From the NCBI RefSeq assembly GCF_036785885.1, contig NC_092323.1:18546501-18610500 (forward strand): 64,000 bases of DNA, in the 5' to 3' direction. Source of the stretch: Coffea arabica (Eukaryota; Streptophyta; Magnoliopsida; Gentianales; Rubiaceae). The position numbers and the translations under genes were made by a program. Shown piece by piece: positions 23,495 through 35,287 of the stretch (position 1 is the first letter of the stretch; the number at the start of each line of letters is the position of its first letter). The notes under the pieces were generated by a model that ran no database searches, was not told the origin of the DNA, and saw nothing but the letters and a program-made list of their open reading frames with translations.

Positions 23495-24241
23495 TTGAAT
23501 CCGAAGAATGTGAGCGCAATGACCTTAAAGAGTGGAAAGAAAATTCGAGAATCCGAACTTGTGATTCCTAAGGACAAGGACGAGGAACGAATTGAAAAAG
23601 AGTTTGAAGAGGAAGGCAGATGCAACAAAGATCTCGAGGTACTCTCGGACCCAATCACTACGGTTAAGACTAACCCACTTTTCTTTCCTAGTAGGTTGGA
23701 GAAACCAAAGAAGTAGGACAAGGAGAAAGAGATTTTGGAGATCTTCCGCAATGTGAAAATTAACATTCCCCTGCTAGATGCGATCAAACAAACACCCAGA
23801 TACGCAAAGTTTTTTAGGGGCTTGTGTGTCAATCGAAGGCGGTTGAAAGGAGATGAACGAGTTATAGTGGGGGAGAACGTATCAGCAATTTTACAAAGAA
23901 ATCTTCCACCGAAATGCGGGGACTCAGGTATATTTACTATTCCCTGTAGGATAGGTGACACCTTGAGTGGAAAGACAATATTAGACCTAGGAGTATCAAT
24001 TAATTTCATGCCAAAGTCCATATATACTTCTTTGAACTTGGGTCCTTTAAAAGAAATTGAGATAATAATCCAACTAACTGACCGAACCAATGCCTACCCT
24101 GAAGGGTTGATTGAAGATGTTTTGATAAAAATTAATGAATTGGTATTCCCAACTGATTTTTATGTGCTTGATATGGATGATGATCACTCTCTCAACCTAT
24201 CACCCTTACTGTTAGATAGACCATTTTTTAGCACTGTCTAG
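23495..24241 (+). pseudogene. End of gag and protease of the plus Athila-like element
   Basis: The frame runs MNPKNVSAMTLKSGKKI and, after a TAG at about 23714, continues with FTIPCRIGDTLSGKTILDLG and SINFMPKSIY. LDLGVS stands at the protease active site. A further TAG stands at 24239. The following part (24282-24758) is the linker toward RT, ending LPVIISTGL, in another frame. Confidence 0.75.
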
Positions 24242-24281
24242 ACTAAAATTGATGTTAATAAAGGTACTTTATCTATGAAAT

Positions 24282-24758
24282 TTGATGGCAAAAATCGTTC
24301 ATTTTAACATCTTTGAAACCATGAAATATCCTTCAGATTCAAATTTCAACTCTGTCTTCTCTGTAAGTGCTATTAACTCTGCGATACAGGAGATTTTTGA
24401 AATTGGTGGTAGGGATGAGTTAGAAGTCACCTTGACTAAGCACTTCGAGTCAGAAACGACCAATGGGGTAGAGTTGAGCGAAAAGCTAAAATGCGTGATT
24501 GGAGCGTTGCAATCGTTGCCAACCATGAAATTAAGGTATGACCTCGCGTCCATTTTCACACCCGAACCTCACCAAAGGTTACTTCCATTTGTGGTGCAGG
24601 CACCTATCTTGGAATTGAAACCCCTGCTGAAACACCTGAAATATGCATATTTAGGTGAGGAAAAGACACTCCCAGTGATTATCTCCACGGGTTTATTAAA
24701 AGTTCAAGAAAACAAGCTAATTCGAGTTCTTAGGAAACATAAGCAGGTGATAGGATAG
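24282..24758 (+). pseudogene. Protease-RT linker of the plus Athila-like element
   Basis: An open stretch of 158 residues corresponds by position to the linker of the minus-strand element. The C-terminal part PLLKHLKYAYLGEEKTLPVI matches the minus element's PLPTHLRYEFLGKNSTLLVI in spacing. A stop follows before the RT blocks. Confidence 0.65.
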
Positions 24759-24779
24759 ACCATCGCTGATATCAAAGGA

Positions 24780-25447
24780 ATTAGCCCCACGGTGTGTACG
24801 CATCGGATTCGACTCGAGAAGCGTGTTAAACCCATGCGGCAGGCTTAACGGAGGCTAAATCCCCTCATGATGGAGGTCGTAAAGAAAGAGATTCTAAATC
24901 TGCTGGATGTGGAAATTATATTCGCAATATCAGATAACCCATAGGTGAGTCCAGTATAGGTGGTCTCGAAGAAGGCAGGGGTGACGGTAGAATCAAATCA
25001 AGAGGGTGAACTCGTGCCAGTTCGAAAGCCCACCGGATGGCGGTAGTGTATCGACTATCGGGAATTAAACGCCGTCATAAAAATGATCATTTTTCCCTTT
25101 CTTTTAGTGATCAAATGATAGAGCGATTAGCATGTTGAACTTATTATTATTTTTTGGATGAATTTTCAGATTATTTCCAAATTACTATTGCACCCGAGGA
25201 CCAGAAAAAGATCACGTTCACGTGCCCGTTTGGAACGTTTGCATACAGAAGAATGCCATTCGAATTGTGCAATGCGTCTGCCACCTTCGAAAAATGCATG
25301 GTAAGCATTTTTTCAGAGTATGTTGGGAAGATTATTCAGATTTTCATGGACAATTTTAGCGTATATGGTGAAAGTTTTGATAACTATCTAGATAACCTGA
25401 AATTAATTTTAGTAAGGTGTATAGAAGTTAATATCGTGCTTAATTAA
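24780..25447 (+). pseudogene. Reverse transcriptase domain of the plus Athila-like element, dead
   Basis: The first part (24780-25153) is full of stops, though CIDYRELNAV can still be read around 25050. From 25154 the frame is open with FSDYFQITIAPEDQKKITF, RRMPFELCNASATFE and FMDNFSVYG. The active-site pair reads DN rather than DD (FMDN), which should abolish catalysis. A stop follows at 25446. Confidence 0.8.
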
Positions 25448-25461
25448 AAAAATGCCACTTT

Positions 25462-26370
25462 ATGGTCGAACACGGGATAGTTTTGGGTCATGTAGTATCG
25501 TCTAGAGGTATTGAAGTTGATAAGGCAAAAATAAGCGTTATATCAATTTTACCTTACCTCGCGAGTGTGCGGGAAGTACGTTCTTTTTTGGGTCACGCAG
25601 GTTTCTATCGAAGGTTCATTAAATATTTCTCGAAAATTGAAGCACCATTGTTCCAACTTTTATTAAAAGATGCGGCCTTCGCATTTGATGAAACATGCAA
25701 GAGGGCGTTTGATAAGTTGAAAGTTCTATTGACCTCGCCACCGATTATCCAACCCCTTGATTGTAATCTACCATTTGAGATCATGTACGACGCCGGTGAT
25801 TATGGGGTGGGCGTGGTGCTCGGTCAAAGAGTGGGAAGAGCAGTCCATGCTATCTATTACGCGTCTCAAGTCTTGAACGGAGCTCAACTGAACTATCCAA
25901 CTACCGAAAATGAGCTTTTGGCGGTTGTTTTTGCTTTAGAAAAAATTCGTTCATACTTATTAGGTGCTAAAGTCATTGTATTTTCTAATCATGCAGCGTT
26001 GTGATATCTGTTGACCAAGAAAGATGCAAAATCTCGACTGATAAGATGAATATTGTTGTTACAAGAATTCGACCTGGAGATCAGAGATAAGAAAGAGGCG
26101 AAAAATCTGGTGGCGGATCACTTGAGTCGAGTACAAGTCGTCGAGGACGACCTCCCATTGAGAGAAGCTTTCTCCGATGAACATTTATTCTTTGTTAATT
26201 TATTTTTGCCTTGGTATGCAGATATTGTTAATTTTCTAGTCACTGACAAGCTCCCTGCAGGATTGCCCAAAGCAAAGAGAGACAAATTGAGAAGTGACGC
26301 AAAGTATTACATCTCGGATGATCCTTCCTCTGGAAGCGTGGTGCCGACCAAGTCATCAGAAGATGCGTAA
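25462..26370 (+). pseudogene. RT thumb and RNase H of the plus Athila-like element
   Basis: The frame contains [20 protein letters not shown], then IMYDAGDYGVGVVLGQ, TTENELLAVVFAL and SNHAAL, with an N where the last catalytic D normally stands (YTDH in the neighbour). Two TGA codons at about 26002 and 26046 interrupt it. The end, [11 protein letters not shown], matches the minus element. Confidence 0.8.
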
Positions 26371-26389
26371 GTGAGAATGAATTCCACTC

Positions 26390-27490
26390 AATATTAACAT
26401 ATTGTCATTCTTTTGCATGTGGAGGTCATTTCGGACCAAAGAGAACGGCTCGTAAAGTGTTGGAGAGTGGTTTCTATTGGCCAACCCTCTTCAAGGACGC
26501 CTACTCATTTTGTAAGTCCTGTGATAAGTGTCGACGAGTAGGTAGTCTCTCTCATAGGGATCAAATGACCCAAATTTCAATGATTTTCGTTGAAATTTTT
26601 GACGTTTGGAGTATCGACTTTATAAGTTTTTTTCCTTCATCTTTTGATTTTTTGTATATATTGTTTGCAGTAGACTATGTTTCGAAATAGGTGTAAGCAA
26701 AAGTCACCCGTATTAATGATTTCAAAATGGTTGCAGAATTCGTCAAGTCTAATATTTTTGTCCGCTTTGGAATGCCGGGAGCGATTGTAAGTGATCGGGG
26801 TAGCCATTTTTGCAACAAAACGATTGTGGCAGTTTTAGGAGATACAATGTCTTGCATAAACTCTCCACATCCTACCATCCTCAAACAAACGGTCAAACGA
26901 TTCGATAGAAATCGATTTTAGAGAAAATGGTCTGATCCGATAAAAATGATTGGAGTATGAGACTAGAAAATGCATTATGGGCATACAGGACGGTGTACAA
27001 GACCCCCCATTGGCATGTCCTCTTATCGGTTGGTATTTGAGAAGTCATGTCACCTTCCAGTCGAGTTCGAGCATAGAGCATTTTGGACAGTTAAGCAATG
27101 CAATATGGACATTGTGGAGGGTGAAATTCAAAGAAAGTTGCAGTTACAAGAGTTGGAGGAAATTCGAAATGAAGCATACGAAAATACTGTGATTTATAAA
27201 GAGAAAAATAAGATCTTTCATGACCAACAAATCTCTAAGAAGACATTCGTCTGCAGGCAAAAGGTTCTACTGTATTGCTAGAAACTGAAACTATTTTCAA
27301 GTAAATTACGTTTTCGTTGGATCGGTCCTTTGTTGTGACTAATGTCTTTCACTATGGTGCAGTGGAGATCCAAAGTTTGAAAATGGAGAAAAATTTTGTG
27401 TTGAATGGTCACCATTTCAAACCATATTATGAAGAGTTTTCAGTTGAACGAGTGGAGATGATGCAACTAGAAGACCCAACTTGCTTAGTT
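26390..27490 (+). pseudogene. Integrase of the plus Athila-like element, broken
   Basis: Zinc-region remnants (CGGHFGPKRTARKV, CKSCDKC) precede VWSIDFISFFPSSF and IVSDRGSHFCNK in two open parts split by stops near 26688. Beyond 26890 the domain is spread over two frames (26950-27281), with [18 protein letters not shown] and [16 protein letters not shown]. Final pieces (RWIGPL) lie near 27315. The result is not functional. Confidence 0.75.
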
Positions 27491-27664
27491 TAAGCGAATT
27501 TTGGGCCACGTCTGGTCTAAGACGTTAAAGAGAGACGCTTTTTGGGAGGTAACGCAAATATTGATTTTGTTTATTTTTTTCATTGTTCAATGCCTTAAAT
27601 TTGTCATTTCTCACTTGGGTACTAATTGATCTTGATACTTTTCTCAACTGTGACCAGGACAGGA

Positions 27665-27960
27665 AATCTTGGCGTGCCCACGCAAGGAGAGCACGCGTTA
27701 ATCTTATAAGTCCCGGTGTCATGGTCAGGAGACTTTTACCAATCTTGGCGTGTCCACGCCATGTTCGAAACGCAGGCAGGCCAAGAAATCTTGGTGTGCC
27801 CACGCAAGGAGGGCAAACATTAATTTGCAAAAAAAAATCACCCCAGGATTAGATTACTTTTCCAAAACTTGGCGTACTCATGCCATATTGGTAAAACCTC
27901 AACATCTCGCGACGTTGGCAGGAAGTGGAATCATGGTGTGCCTATGCGAGGAAGGTATGG
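27665..27960 (+). repeat. Five copies of a GGCGTGCCCACGC-type motif
   Basis: The motif TTGGCGTGCCCACGCAAGGA or a variant occurs at 27671, 27747, 27793, 27871 and 27935, spaced 46-78 bases. Each is an imperfect palindrome (GGCGTG..CACGCC). It lies between integrase and the extra ORF, the same place as the GGATCCGAGCTCGGATCC cluster in the minus-strand element. A GC-rich tract follows at 27990-28200. Confidence 0.75.
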
Positions 27961-27969
27961 GTTAAATTG

Positions 27970-28854
27970 CAAAAAGTGGCTTCCAAGAGCCGCTGTTGCT
28001 GTCCACGTGCCACCCGCAGGCCGAGACCCACCGCCGCCTCCGTTGCGCCCCTCCACCACACGCCTCCCCGCTTTCTCCTTCCGCGCGCCGCGAGTCTTCA
28101 GGCCCACCAGCACACCACGCCATCCTTGCTCAGTTCGTTGCACGCTGCGCCCCCTGGCCTCGCCGCGATCCGCCACTAGCTGTCTCTCTCTCTCGCCATG
28201 GTGGAGGTACCATTCTCACCTATTACCTGCTTATTTGGAGTATCAATTGTTGGGTTTGGTTATTGGACTCAATAGAGGACTCCTCTACTGGAATTTATTT
28301 GCGTTAAATTGCATTGATGGAGATTGTCTGAATATTGATTACACTGTTGATTGGCTTGGGCATTTGTTCAGTTTGTTGGTTTATGGGAGTATTTGACGAT
28401 TCAATTAAGAGACCACAGCCTTTATTTCGTTAATTTTTGTGATAAACACAGTGCTATCCCTGGGTTCTTTGAATCGTCTGTTCAATAGATTGTCAATCCT
28501 CTGTTGATTTTCTGTGGGTGTTACAATTCCTGTTGATTGAGTTGATATTTGAAAGGCACCTCTGACAGTTGTTTTACTTGTTAAAATTGGTTGCATTCAA
28601 TTGCTTTGTTGGGGTCATCTACCTCTCGACTGAGAGCTGAGTTGTTTGGGAGTTTATTGATTCTATTGGAGCTTCTGTTGCGCTTTTGGTTGAATTAGTT
28701 TTGCTTCTGCCTTTTCAACTAGGAGATACCAGTGCTTGTTGGGTTGATTGTTGACTTCACAAGAGGATATTGATTTCTATTAATCTGCATTTACTTGTTC
28801 ATCTATCTGTTGGCAATTTTGTTTCTATTGCTTGGGTTGCCTGTTGGCGACAAT
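27970..28854 (+). other. GC-rich tract and spacer before the extra ORF
   Basis: About 27990-28200 is strongly C-rich, ending in a TCTCTCTCTCTC run. The rest to 28854 has T-rich, leader-like composition. Open frames here overlap each other without codon structure and are taken as by-products of the high GC content. Confidence 0.5.
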
Positions 28855-30126
28855 AGTGAGACCAAATCTCTCTTCTAGGTCCAGAGCCTCTCGACCTCAG
28901 CCTACCCTAATCCAACCCACCATTCCAGCCTCCGATTCCTCACACGACCCTTCTTCCTCGGGCAAGTGAGCTCGCCTTGGTAGGTAGAAGGGCGTCCATA
29001 TTTCCGACCCTTCACATTTTGCATGTAACTTGATCTACACCAGGGCCGCCGACAAAGTAACGATATGCTATTTGTTATGAACGGCATATTATCCTCTACC
29101 GATTTTTGGACGCCACCACTATGGGTATTCTGAATATTAGGGTTGACTTTGACCGTTTGTTCACAGCCATTGGGTGGCACCCCTATGCTAATATTGTTAA
29201 CTGTCCAGCATTTATTGAGTTGGTTAGGGAGTTTTATACCACATTTCGAGTTCAACTTTCCTACCAGTTATACAGTCTCTACCCCCAACGTCATTCGTTT
29301 TCGGTGAATGGGTCAGGAGCTCCATCACTGAATCACTGATTTTAACCTAGCCTTTGGTTTAATTGATAGGGCCTCCGCCGACTCTCGTAAATATGCCGAG
29401 AGTGCTTGTGACTATGTAGAGCTCTTCTTCTCCTGCTATGGATATATTTGGGAGGATATATCTGTTGACAATGCTAATTGCGACCCTCATCAGTCCAAGA
29501 GTTCCTATCTGAAAGACCCGACATCTCGCTATATCCAACGTTTCTTGGCCTATAATTTCTCGGATAGGCGGGATAGTTCAGAAATTTTGTCTAAATCGAA
29601 ATTCTTTTTTATTTGGTATATGCACAATAACAGTAAGGTTAATTTGGGGTGCTGGCTTGCTTCTCAATTCAAGTCTGTTTTGACTAAAAAGAAGCGTCTC
29701 TTGATTCTTGGGTCATATATTACCCATTTGGCTGTTAATCTGCATTTATTTGATTTTTCTAACCATGATTTGCATGTAGCCTGTCAAATGGAGCCCTTAG
29801 ACATTCCTTGCTTAGAAAAGATGGGTATGGTCAGGGAGGGTGATAGCGGGTGGGAGATTACCCTCCCAGGGCCGACTCGCGTCCCTCCTTGACACTCTTC
29901 TGCCCGTTCCTCCTCTGCTGGCGCTGATCCGGGTCCGTCTACTTCTGCCCCGCCTCCTCCAACTCCAGGGGCTGATGACTGGCACCAATTTCGAATACAA
30001 GTTCAAAATCTAAAGGCTCGGATGACTAATATTGATGCCAATGTGGCCCAAATGGTGCGGAATCTGGCAGCGTTTTTGCACCACACGGGTTTTCCACCTC
30101 CTTTTCTGCCTCGCCCACTAATGTGA
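28855..30126 (+). pseudogene. Extra (env-position) ORF of the plus Athila-like element, broken
   Basis: The parts lie in order: a basic Ser/Pro-rich head (RSRASRPQPTLIQP, near 28880), a middle domain with AFIELVREFY (29205-29240) and the open run 29545-29892 (FFFIWYMHNNSKVNL), then after a TGA at 29890 a Pro-rich linker (SAPPPPTPGADDWHQ) and a short helical tail ending at 30126. The domain order equals 13048-14567 of the minus element. Head and middle domain are separated by stops and frameshifts. Function unknown. Confidence 0.65.
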
Positions 30127-31134
30127 CCCATCACGGTCCCCGTTATTTCAGGGGAGTTCCGTTGCCCTTCTTCTTACTTTTGCTGTTTATTTGTTACATT
30201 GCAGACAATGTGCCATTCAGGTGTGGGGGGGGGGGATTTGACTGGTGTCTCTTTAATTTCTGCTTTTCTTACTACTTATCTTGGTGATCAACAATTGCCC
30301 GGTAACGTATTCTTCTATTGCTAGATGTGGTTTATTCTGTGAATTTAGCTTCAGTTGCAAGCTTGAGCATATTGTCTTGGTGAATACCGTGAGTTTAATA
30401 ACTTTGTGCAAACTGTGGTTAACTTGTTTAGGCAATGTAAATATTTTGCTAGCAACTGTTGTGTGGATTGGTCAACTATTAATCTTAGTTCTCCATGTTT
30501 AGGAGATGACGTGGGTTATGATCTTTAATTGTCTGGTATTTTGGTGTTTTGTTGTGAATAACATATGGCTATACTCCGCTAGTGTTGTCACCCAGTAACC
30601 GGGAGTTTTTACCACAAGTGTTGATTTTCACGTCAACAAATGGCGATATCTATGAGTAGGTGGTCTTGAAGCGGTGAAAAGTTGAGTAACTGGGTTCTTT
30701 CATCTACAAAATGTCAAGGTTCATGTCAAAAGACTTGAATGGTTTGGGACAAAACATTTATTTGTTCAAAAGAGAAGAAAAACAAAAAAAAAAAGAGAGA
30801 AAAGAGAAAGGAAACAGATGTGAAAAATACGTAAGCATATGATCATATTGGCCCGCCGATCCTTGGTTTTCAATGTTGAGATTTTGATTGCCAGTTGGAC
30901 CAATTGTTAACTGTTGCTAGTTTAATATTTTGCTTTCCTAGACGAGTTAGACATGAATTGGATGAGTCTGTGATTTCAAGAACTAACCGAGAGGATTATG
31001 TCTTGACACTTAGCCACTGAACCTTGATTTTGGTGTAAGCAAAGCTTTGCAATAGATGACGTGAGAGCTGACCATTGTTTAAGTTTAGTTGTTCTCATGC
31101 TTGAGGACAAACATGATTTAGATGTAGGGGGAAT
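30127..31134 (+). other. 3' non-coding region with polypurine tracts
   Basis: A run GTGTGGGGGGGGGGGATTT lies near 30218-30237, and GATGTAGGGGGAAT (31121-31134) directly precedes the LTR as the presumed plus-strand primer. The phrase CTTGAGGACAAACATGATTT before it has a counterpart at 11750-11790 of the minus element. No gene is present. Confidence 0.7.
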
Positions 31135-32478
31135 TGATATGGCATAATTTGTTATTAATTTTATGGTTAATTTCCCTTTTTGCCTTTGCCAGATATTATT
31201 TTAAGTGTTAACATATACTTATATTTGGTATTTGGATCTAATTTCAGGAAGTGGAGCAGAAAAGTGCTAAAAAGGGAGACCTTCTTGAGAGAATGCTCTG
31301 CACGTGGAAAGCTTCCAAGATATTTACAAATTTGGCTCCACATTATGCTACAACAGAGTCCTTTCCTTTTGCTGACTAGGAGTTTACTAGTATTAGGGAG
31401 TTTTACTAGTATTAGGAAACGGAAGACAAGGAACATTCGGCAGTGCTTTACCTTTTGTTTTTTTTTCCTTATTCGGAGGGGCCCAACTAGAAAAAAGGCT
31501 GGTGATTGTTTAGATTAGGGACAGCTTCGTTCTTTTGTTTTTTTGGTCCCGTTTCTTCGTTTCTTTGTTTTTGGCTTCTTCCGTTCTTGCTATTAGGCCA
31601 ACGGAAAAACAGTTTTTATTCTGGATTTGTATTAGACAAAAGGAGATGTTTTCGAAATCAATTAAATTGCGTGAAAATTTTCTCATGAGGCGTGACTAAA
31701 CTTTTCATCTAGTCAATAATCAACGCGACGATGCAGTTCCGAATATCTGTGAGATCGAATTAGTTTTCATGCGTTCCTTAATCTGTTGATATTTGTATGT
31801 TTTTTTATTTGAATTTTTATGAGATTATTTTGTTAATTGGATGTCAAGGGCCCGATATTCAAGGTGACTTTTAATCTCCTGCTAAATTAATCAATTAAAT
31901 TCGTAATTGTTTAATCGATTAATATCAGTGGCAACTAGCGTTTATACACACTAGGGGAACGTGTGATCTGATCTAAATAACCCTCGTAGCGTTTTATTGA
32001 TTAGAGTTAGGCTTTTCTAACTCTTAATGCAATTAAGGGATGAACTCCTACAGTTGTACCTAGGAGTGCTTCCTGATTAGGGGTAATTAATGGTCGTGCC
32101 TTGGTTATCAATAAATTAAGGAAAAGCTAGTTATCAGAGCTTGTTGGCGACTATAACTAATCTATTAACAAATTAAGTGAGCCTTCCTTGCATCAATGAT
32201 CGGATAAATGGACTGCGTTTGAGAAGTTGTATCCTTGGCTAGAATTTGTCTATTATTGATTTAATTCCTGTCTACATTTGTATTAGTTAATTGTTTGTTT
32301 TTTGTTGAATTACTTAATTGTTTTTAGCTTTATTCCGATAAAACCCCCATTGCCAATAGAAACTTCAAAGAGACAAATATCCCCAATCCCTGAGGATACG
32401 ACCCTGCTTATCACTATCTATAAAAATCATATTTTGTTTGAGCAGGCATTTATTATTGTACAGGCTCGACACCTGTCA
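31135..32478 (+). repeat. 3' LTR of the plus Athila-like element, about 1.34 kb
   Basis: It starts TGATATGGC right after the polypurine tract and ends CGACACCTGTCA. The phrase GAGGATACGACCCTGCTTAT near its end is common at the end of long gypsy LTRs. With the 5' end of the element missing, the partner LTR and TSD cannot be checked. Confidence 0.7.
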
Positions 32479-33000
32479 AATATTAAGGCTTAGATTTGTT
32501 TTTGATGAAACCATAGGGACTAAAAAAGAAGCCATACTTAATGCCAAATATTATAGATCAGATTTGCTTTCGTTGAAATGTTACAGATTTAAATCGCACA
32601 AGTACCAAATATTGAGAATCAAAACTACATATATCCTTATTGCACTATGTACACTTTTAATTTTGAAGGCGATTGCAAATAAACATCATTGGTTCATTTT
32701 TATGCACACAAAGTCTAAAATTCTTCTTTTGATTTCAAATAATACTTCATTTCATAGTGTATGTCTTTTTGGTTCAAAGTAGGGCATAACTAATCACTTC
32801 ACAGAGTTAGGGGACAATATAAAGAGACAAAGTGGAATTTCTCCTACTTTATCTAATAAGAAATGTTATTTACTAGGCTTAAACCCAATTAAAGCTTGAA
32901 CTGTTCACATGTATAATTATATGTAATATACATATAATTGCATATTAAATGATATATATAATATATAATTATACATATTATAACATTAAATTTAATACTT
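32479..33000. other. AT-rich spacer, nothing recognised
   Basis: No gene is seen. From about 32915 it becomes a run of ATATAATTATATAT-type sequence, which continues to 33050. Confidence 0.4.
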
Positions 33001-33650
33001 TATATACAAATTCATAATAATTCATAAATATTAATATATTATATATAATTATGTAGTAGTTAATAATAAGCTTGGATCAAACCTGATATAAGCCCAAATT
33101 TCATATTAAATGATGAGCCGAAATGCCTAAAAGCCCCATTTATGTTAAAGCTTGGGAATGTCAAAGAACGGTTCATAGAGCCTAATTGACTCTCCCAAAC
33201 CTAGCAACGAGAACTCTTTTGACCACTTGACAAATGCTAATAATATTAAATACATGTCCTGACTACCTTGTTAATGAAAAAAAAAAGAATAGAGCAAAAA
33301 AATCAAACTATATATAGCAAGGAAAAATTAGAAGGTTTTGACTTATTTAAATAATAATGGAGCTTATACTCGTTGGTCGAGTCACTTCACTTACAAGATG
33401 CAAGTTTGATTAACCAAGGATGAGGTTGAGTGTCACTTTCTATCCTCTTGAGGGAGGGAGGGAGGGAGATGATGGCTACTTTGATTTGTGATTCTTTGAG
33501 AGTCACGTTGAGACTTTTTAGATTCACCAAATTGGTTAAGGCGCGATAAATAACAAAGTGTAACCTTGCTTAACAACTTAGTAAAACAAACAAAAGAAAA
33601 AAAATCATACTTTTTTTTTAGCTTAAAAAAAAATCATACTTGATGTCTAC
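33000..33650. repeat. Direct duplication, left copy
   Basis: About 650 bases match 34029-34990 in the same orientation, including TATAAGCCCAAATT, AATGGAGCTTATACTC and the tail AAAATCATACTT. It carries a GGGA microsatellite (33454-33467). No coding capacity. Confidence 0.8.
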
Positions 33651-34028
33651 ATGTTAAGCAACCTCAAATTCGTCAATTTAAATGATTTTTGCCGATTTTT
33701 CACATTAGTTCAAACTACGAGGTACTGGATTGTATGATTTAAAATTATAAAGGATTTTTTTCTGTAGATTTGTTTAATCACATGAGAACTATTCTGTATT
33801 ATAATTCTATGAATGTAATAAGTATATCAATTAAAAATTTGTTTGTTTCCAATACAAATACTCGCAAAAGAAGCGCATGAATTCCAAATTCGTTATTTGG
33901 ACGATTTCCGTCACTTTTTAAAATTAGTCCAAACCATGAAGTACCGAAGTGTATGTTTTGAAACTATAGCCTATAGAAGATATTTCTTTATGTTCGCATA
34001 ACTTCAAGGAGATTTTCTATATTTTACC

Positions 34029-34990
34029 GTAGTTCTTTATATACAAATTCATAATAATTCCTAAATATTAATATATTATATATAATTATGCAGTTAATAA
34101 TGAGTTTGGATTGAACCCAATATAAGCCCAAATTCATATTAAATGATGAATTACAAAGCCCGAAAATCCGAAAGCCCCATTTATATTTTAAACCTTGGGT
34201 ATGTCAAAATACAGTTCATAAAGCCCGACTGACTCTCCTAAACCTAGCAACAAGAACTCTTTTAGTCACTTGATCAACGCTAATAATCTTAAATACATGT
34301 ATTGACTACCTTGTTAATGGAAAAAAAAAAGAGAATAGAGCAAAAATTCAGACCATATGTGGCAAGGAAAATTAGAAGATTTTGACTTTTTCAAATGATA
34401 ATGGAGCTTATACTCATTGGTTGAGTCACTCCCATAACTCAGAAGTTTCTTAAGACTTAAATTCATTCTGAATTATTCCTTGTTTTTCTGTTGAAATTTC
34501 ACTGATTTCAGTATAAAATAAAGGAAATGAATAGTTGAACGGTTGATTCTTTTTTTTTTTTTTTTTGTCGTCTTAATTTTCGCCTCTCCAAGGTCGAGGA
34601 GAAAGGACGCTTGGCGTGTAGAGAGGCGTGGCATGAGAGACCCGACCCCAAAAAGACTAAAAGAAAATCATGTATTGGTCCAAGTAAATTCATTTAAAAA
34701 ATACATACACTAAAATATTTCATGAGTTTACTCTTCACCGACAGGATGCAAGTTTGATTCACCAAGGATGAGGTTGAGCATCACTTTCGATCCTTTTGAG
34801 GGAGGGAGGGAGATGATGGCTGTTTTGTGATTCTTTAAAAGTCACGTTGAGACTTTTTAAATTCACCAAATCAGTTAAGGTATGAAAACTAACAAATTAT
34901 AACCTTGCTTAACAACTTAATAAAACAAACTAAATAAAAAAAATCATACTTTTTTTGAGCTTAAAAAAAATCATACTTGATGCCTGCATG
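34029..34990. repeat. Direct duplication, right copy, with an inserted piece
   Basis: It matches 33000-33650 except for about 300 bases (about 34436-34733), absent from the left copy. The inserted piece holds a T18 run (34549-34566) followed by a GC-richer part, so it may be a short retroposon in minus orientation, though no TSD was found. Confidence 0.75.
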
Positions 34991-35287
34991 TTTCCTGCGC
35001 CTTATCATTTGAAGATACTCTGCCATCTTGGAAAGTTGAGAATTCAGAAATAATAAATGTTAAACATGGCAACTGCCTCCAAAAATAGTTAAACAGATCT
35101 AGTTGCCAGAATGCCAAACATTCGCAGTATACAGAAATCAGGATGTCAAATTGTTATTCAATCCTCTAAAGAAGAAAAGAAGCAATAGCTTCTGCAAACA
35201 AGGGGAAAGACAAACTCTGAGGATTCAAGAACAACCAGACATCCACCTTTAATCGAAAGCTGAATCCGTTCAAGACATTCCCAAAAG

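Larger units (their letters stand above)
23479..32478 (+). mobile_element. Athila-like Ty3/gypsy retrotransposon, plus strand, 5'-truncated
   Basis: The order on the plus strand is protease, RT, RNase H, integrase, a repeat-bearing spacer, the extra ORF (28855-30126), a polypurine tract and one 3' LTR (31135-32478). Everything upstream of the end of gag is missing, cut at the LTR of the minus-strand element. Many in-frame stops and a changed RT active site show that it is dead. It is a different family from its neighbour by sequence but has the same plan. Confidence 0.85.

Noticed and set aside
27869..28396. Several overlapping frames in the C-rich tract, up to 175 residues
   Set aside because: They overlap in all frames because the GC-rich tract lacks stops; no domain, and they lie in a retrotransposon spacer.
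32915..33060. Very AT-rich ATATAATTATATAT stretch as an origin or matrix attachment site
   Set aside because: Composition alone does not support a function.
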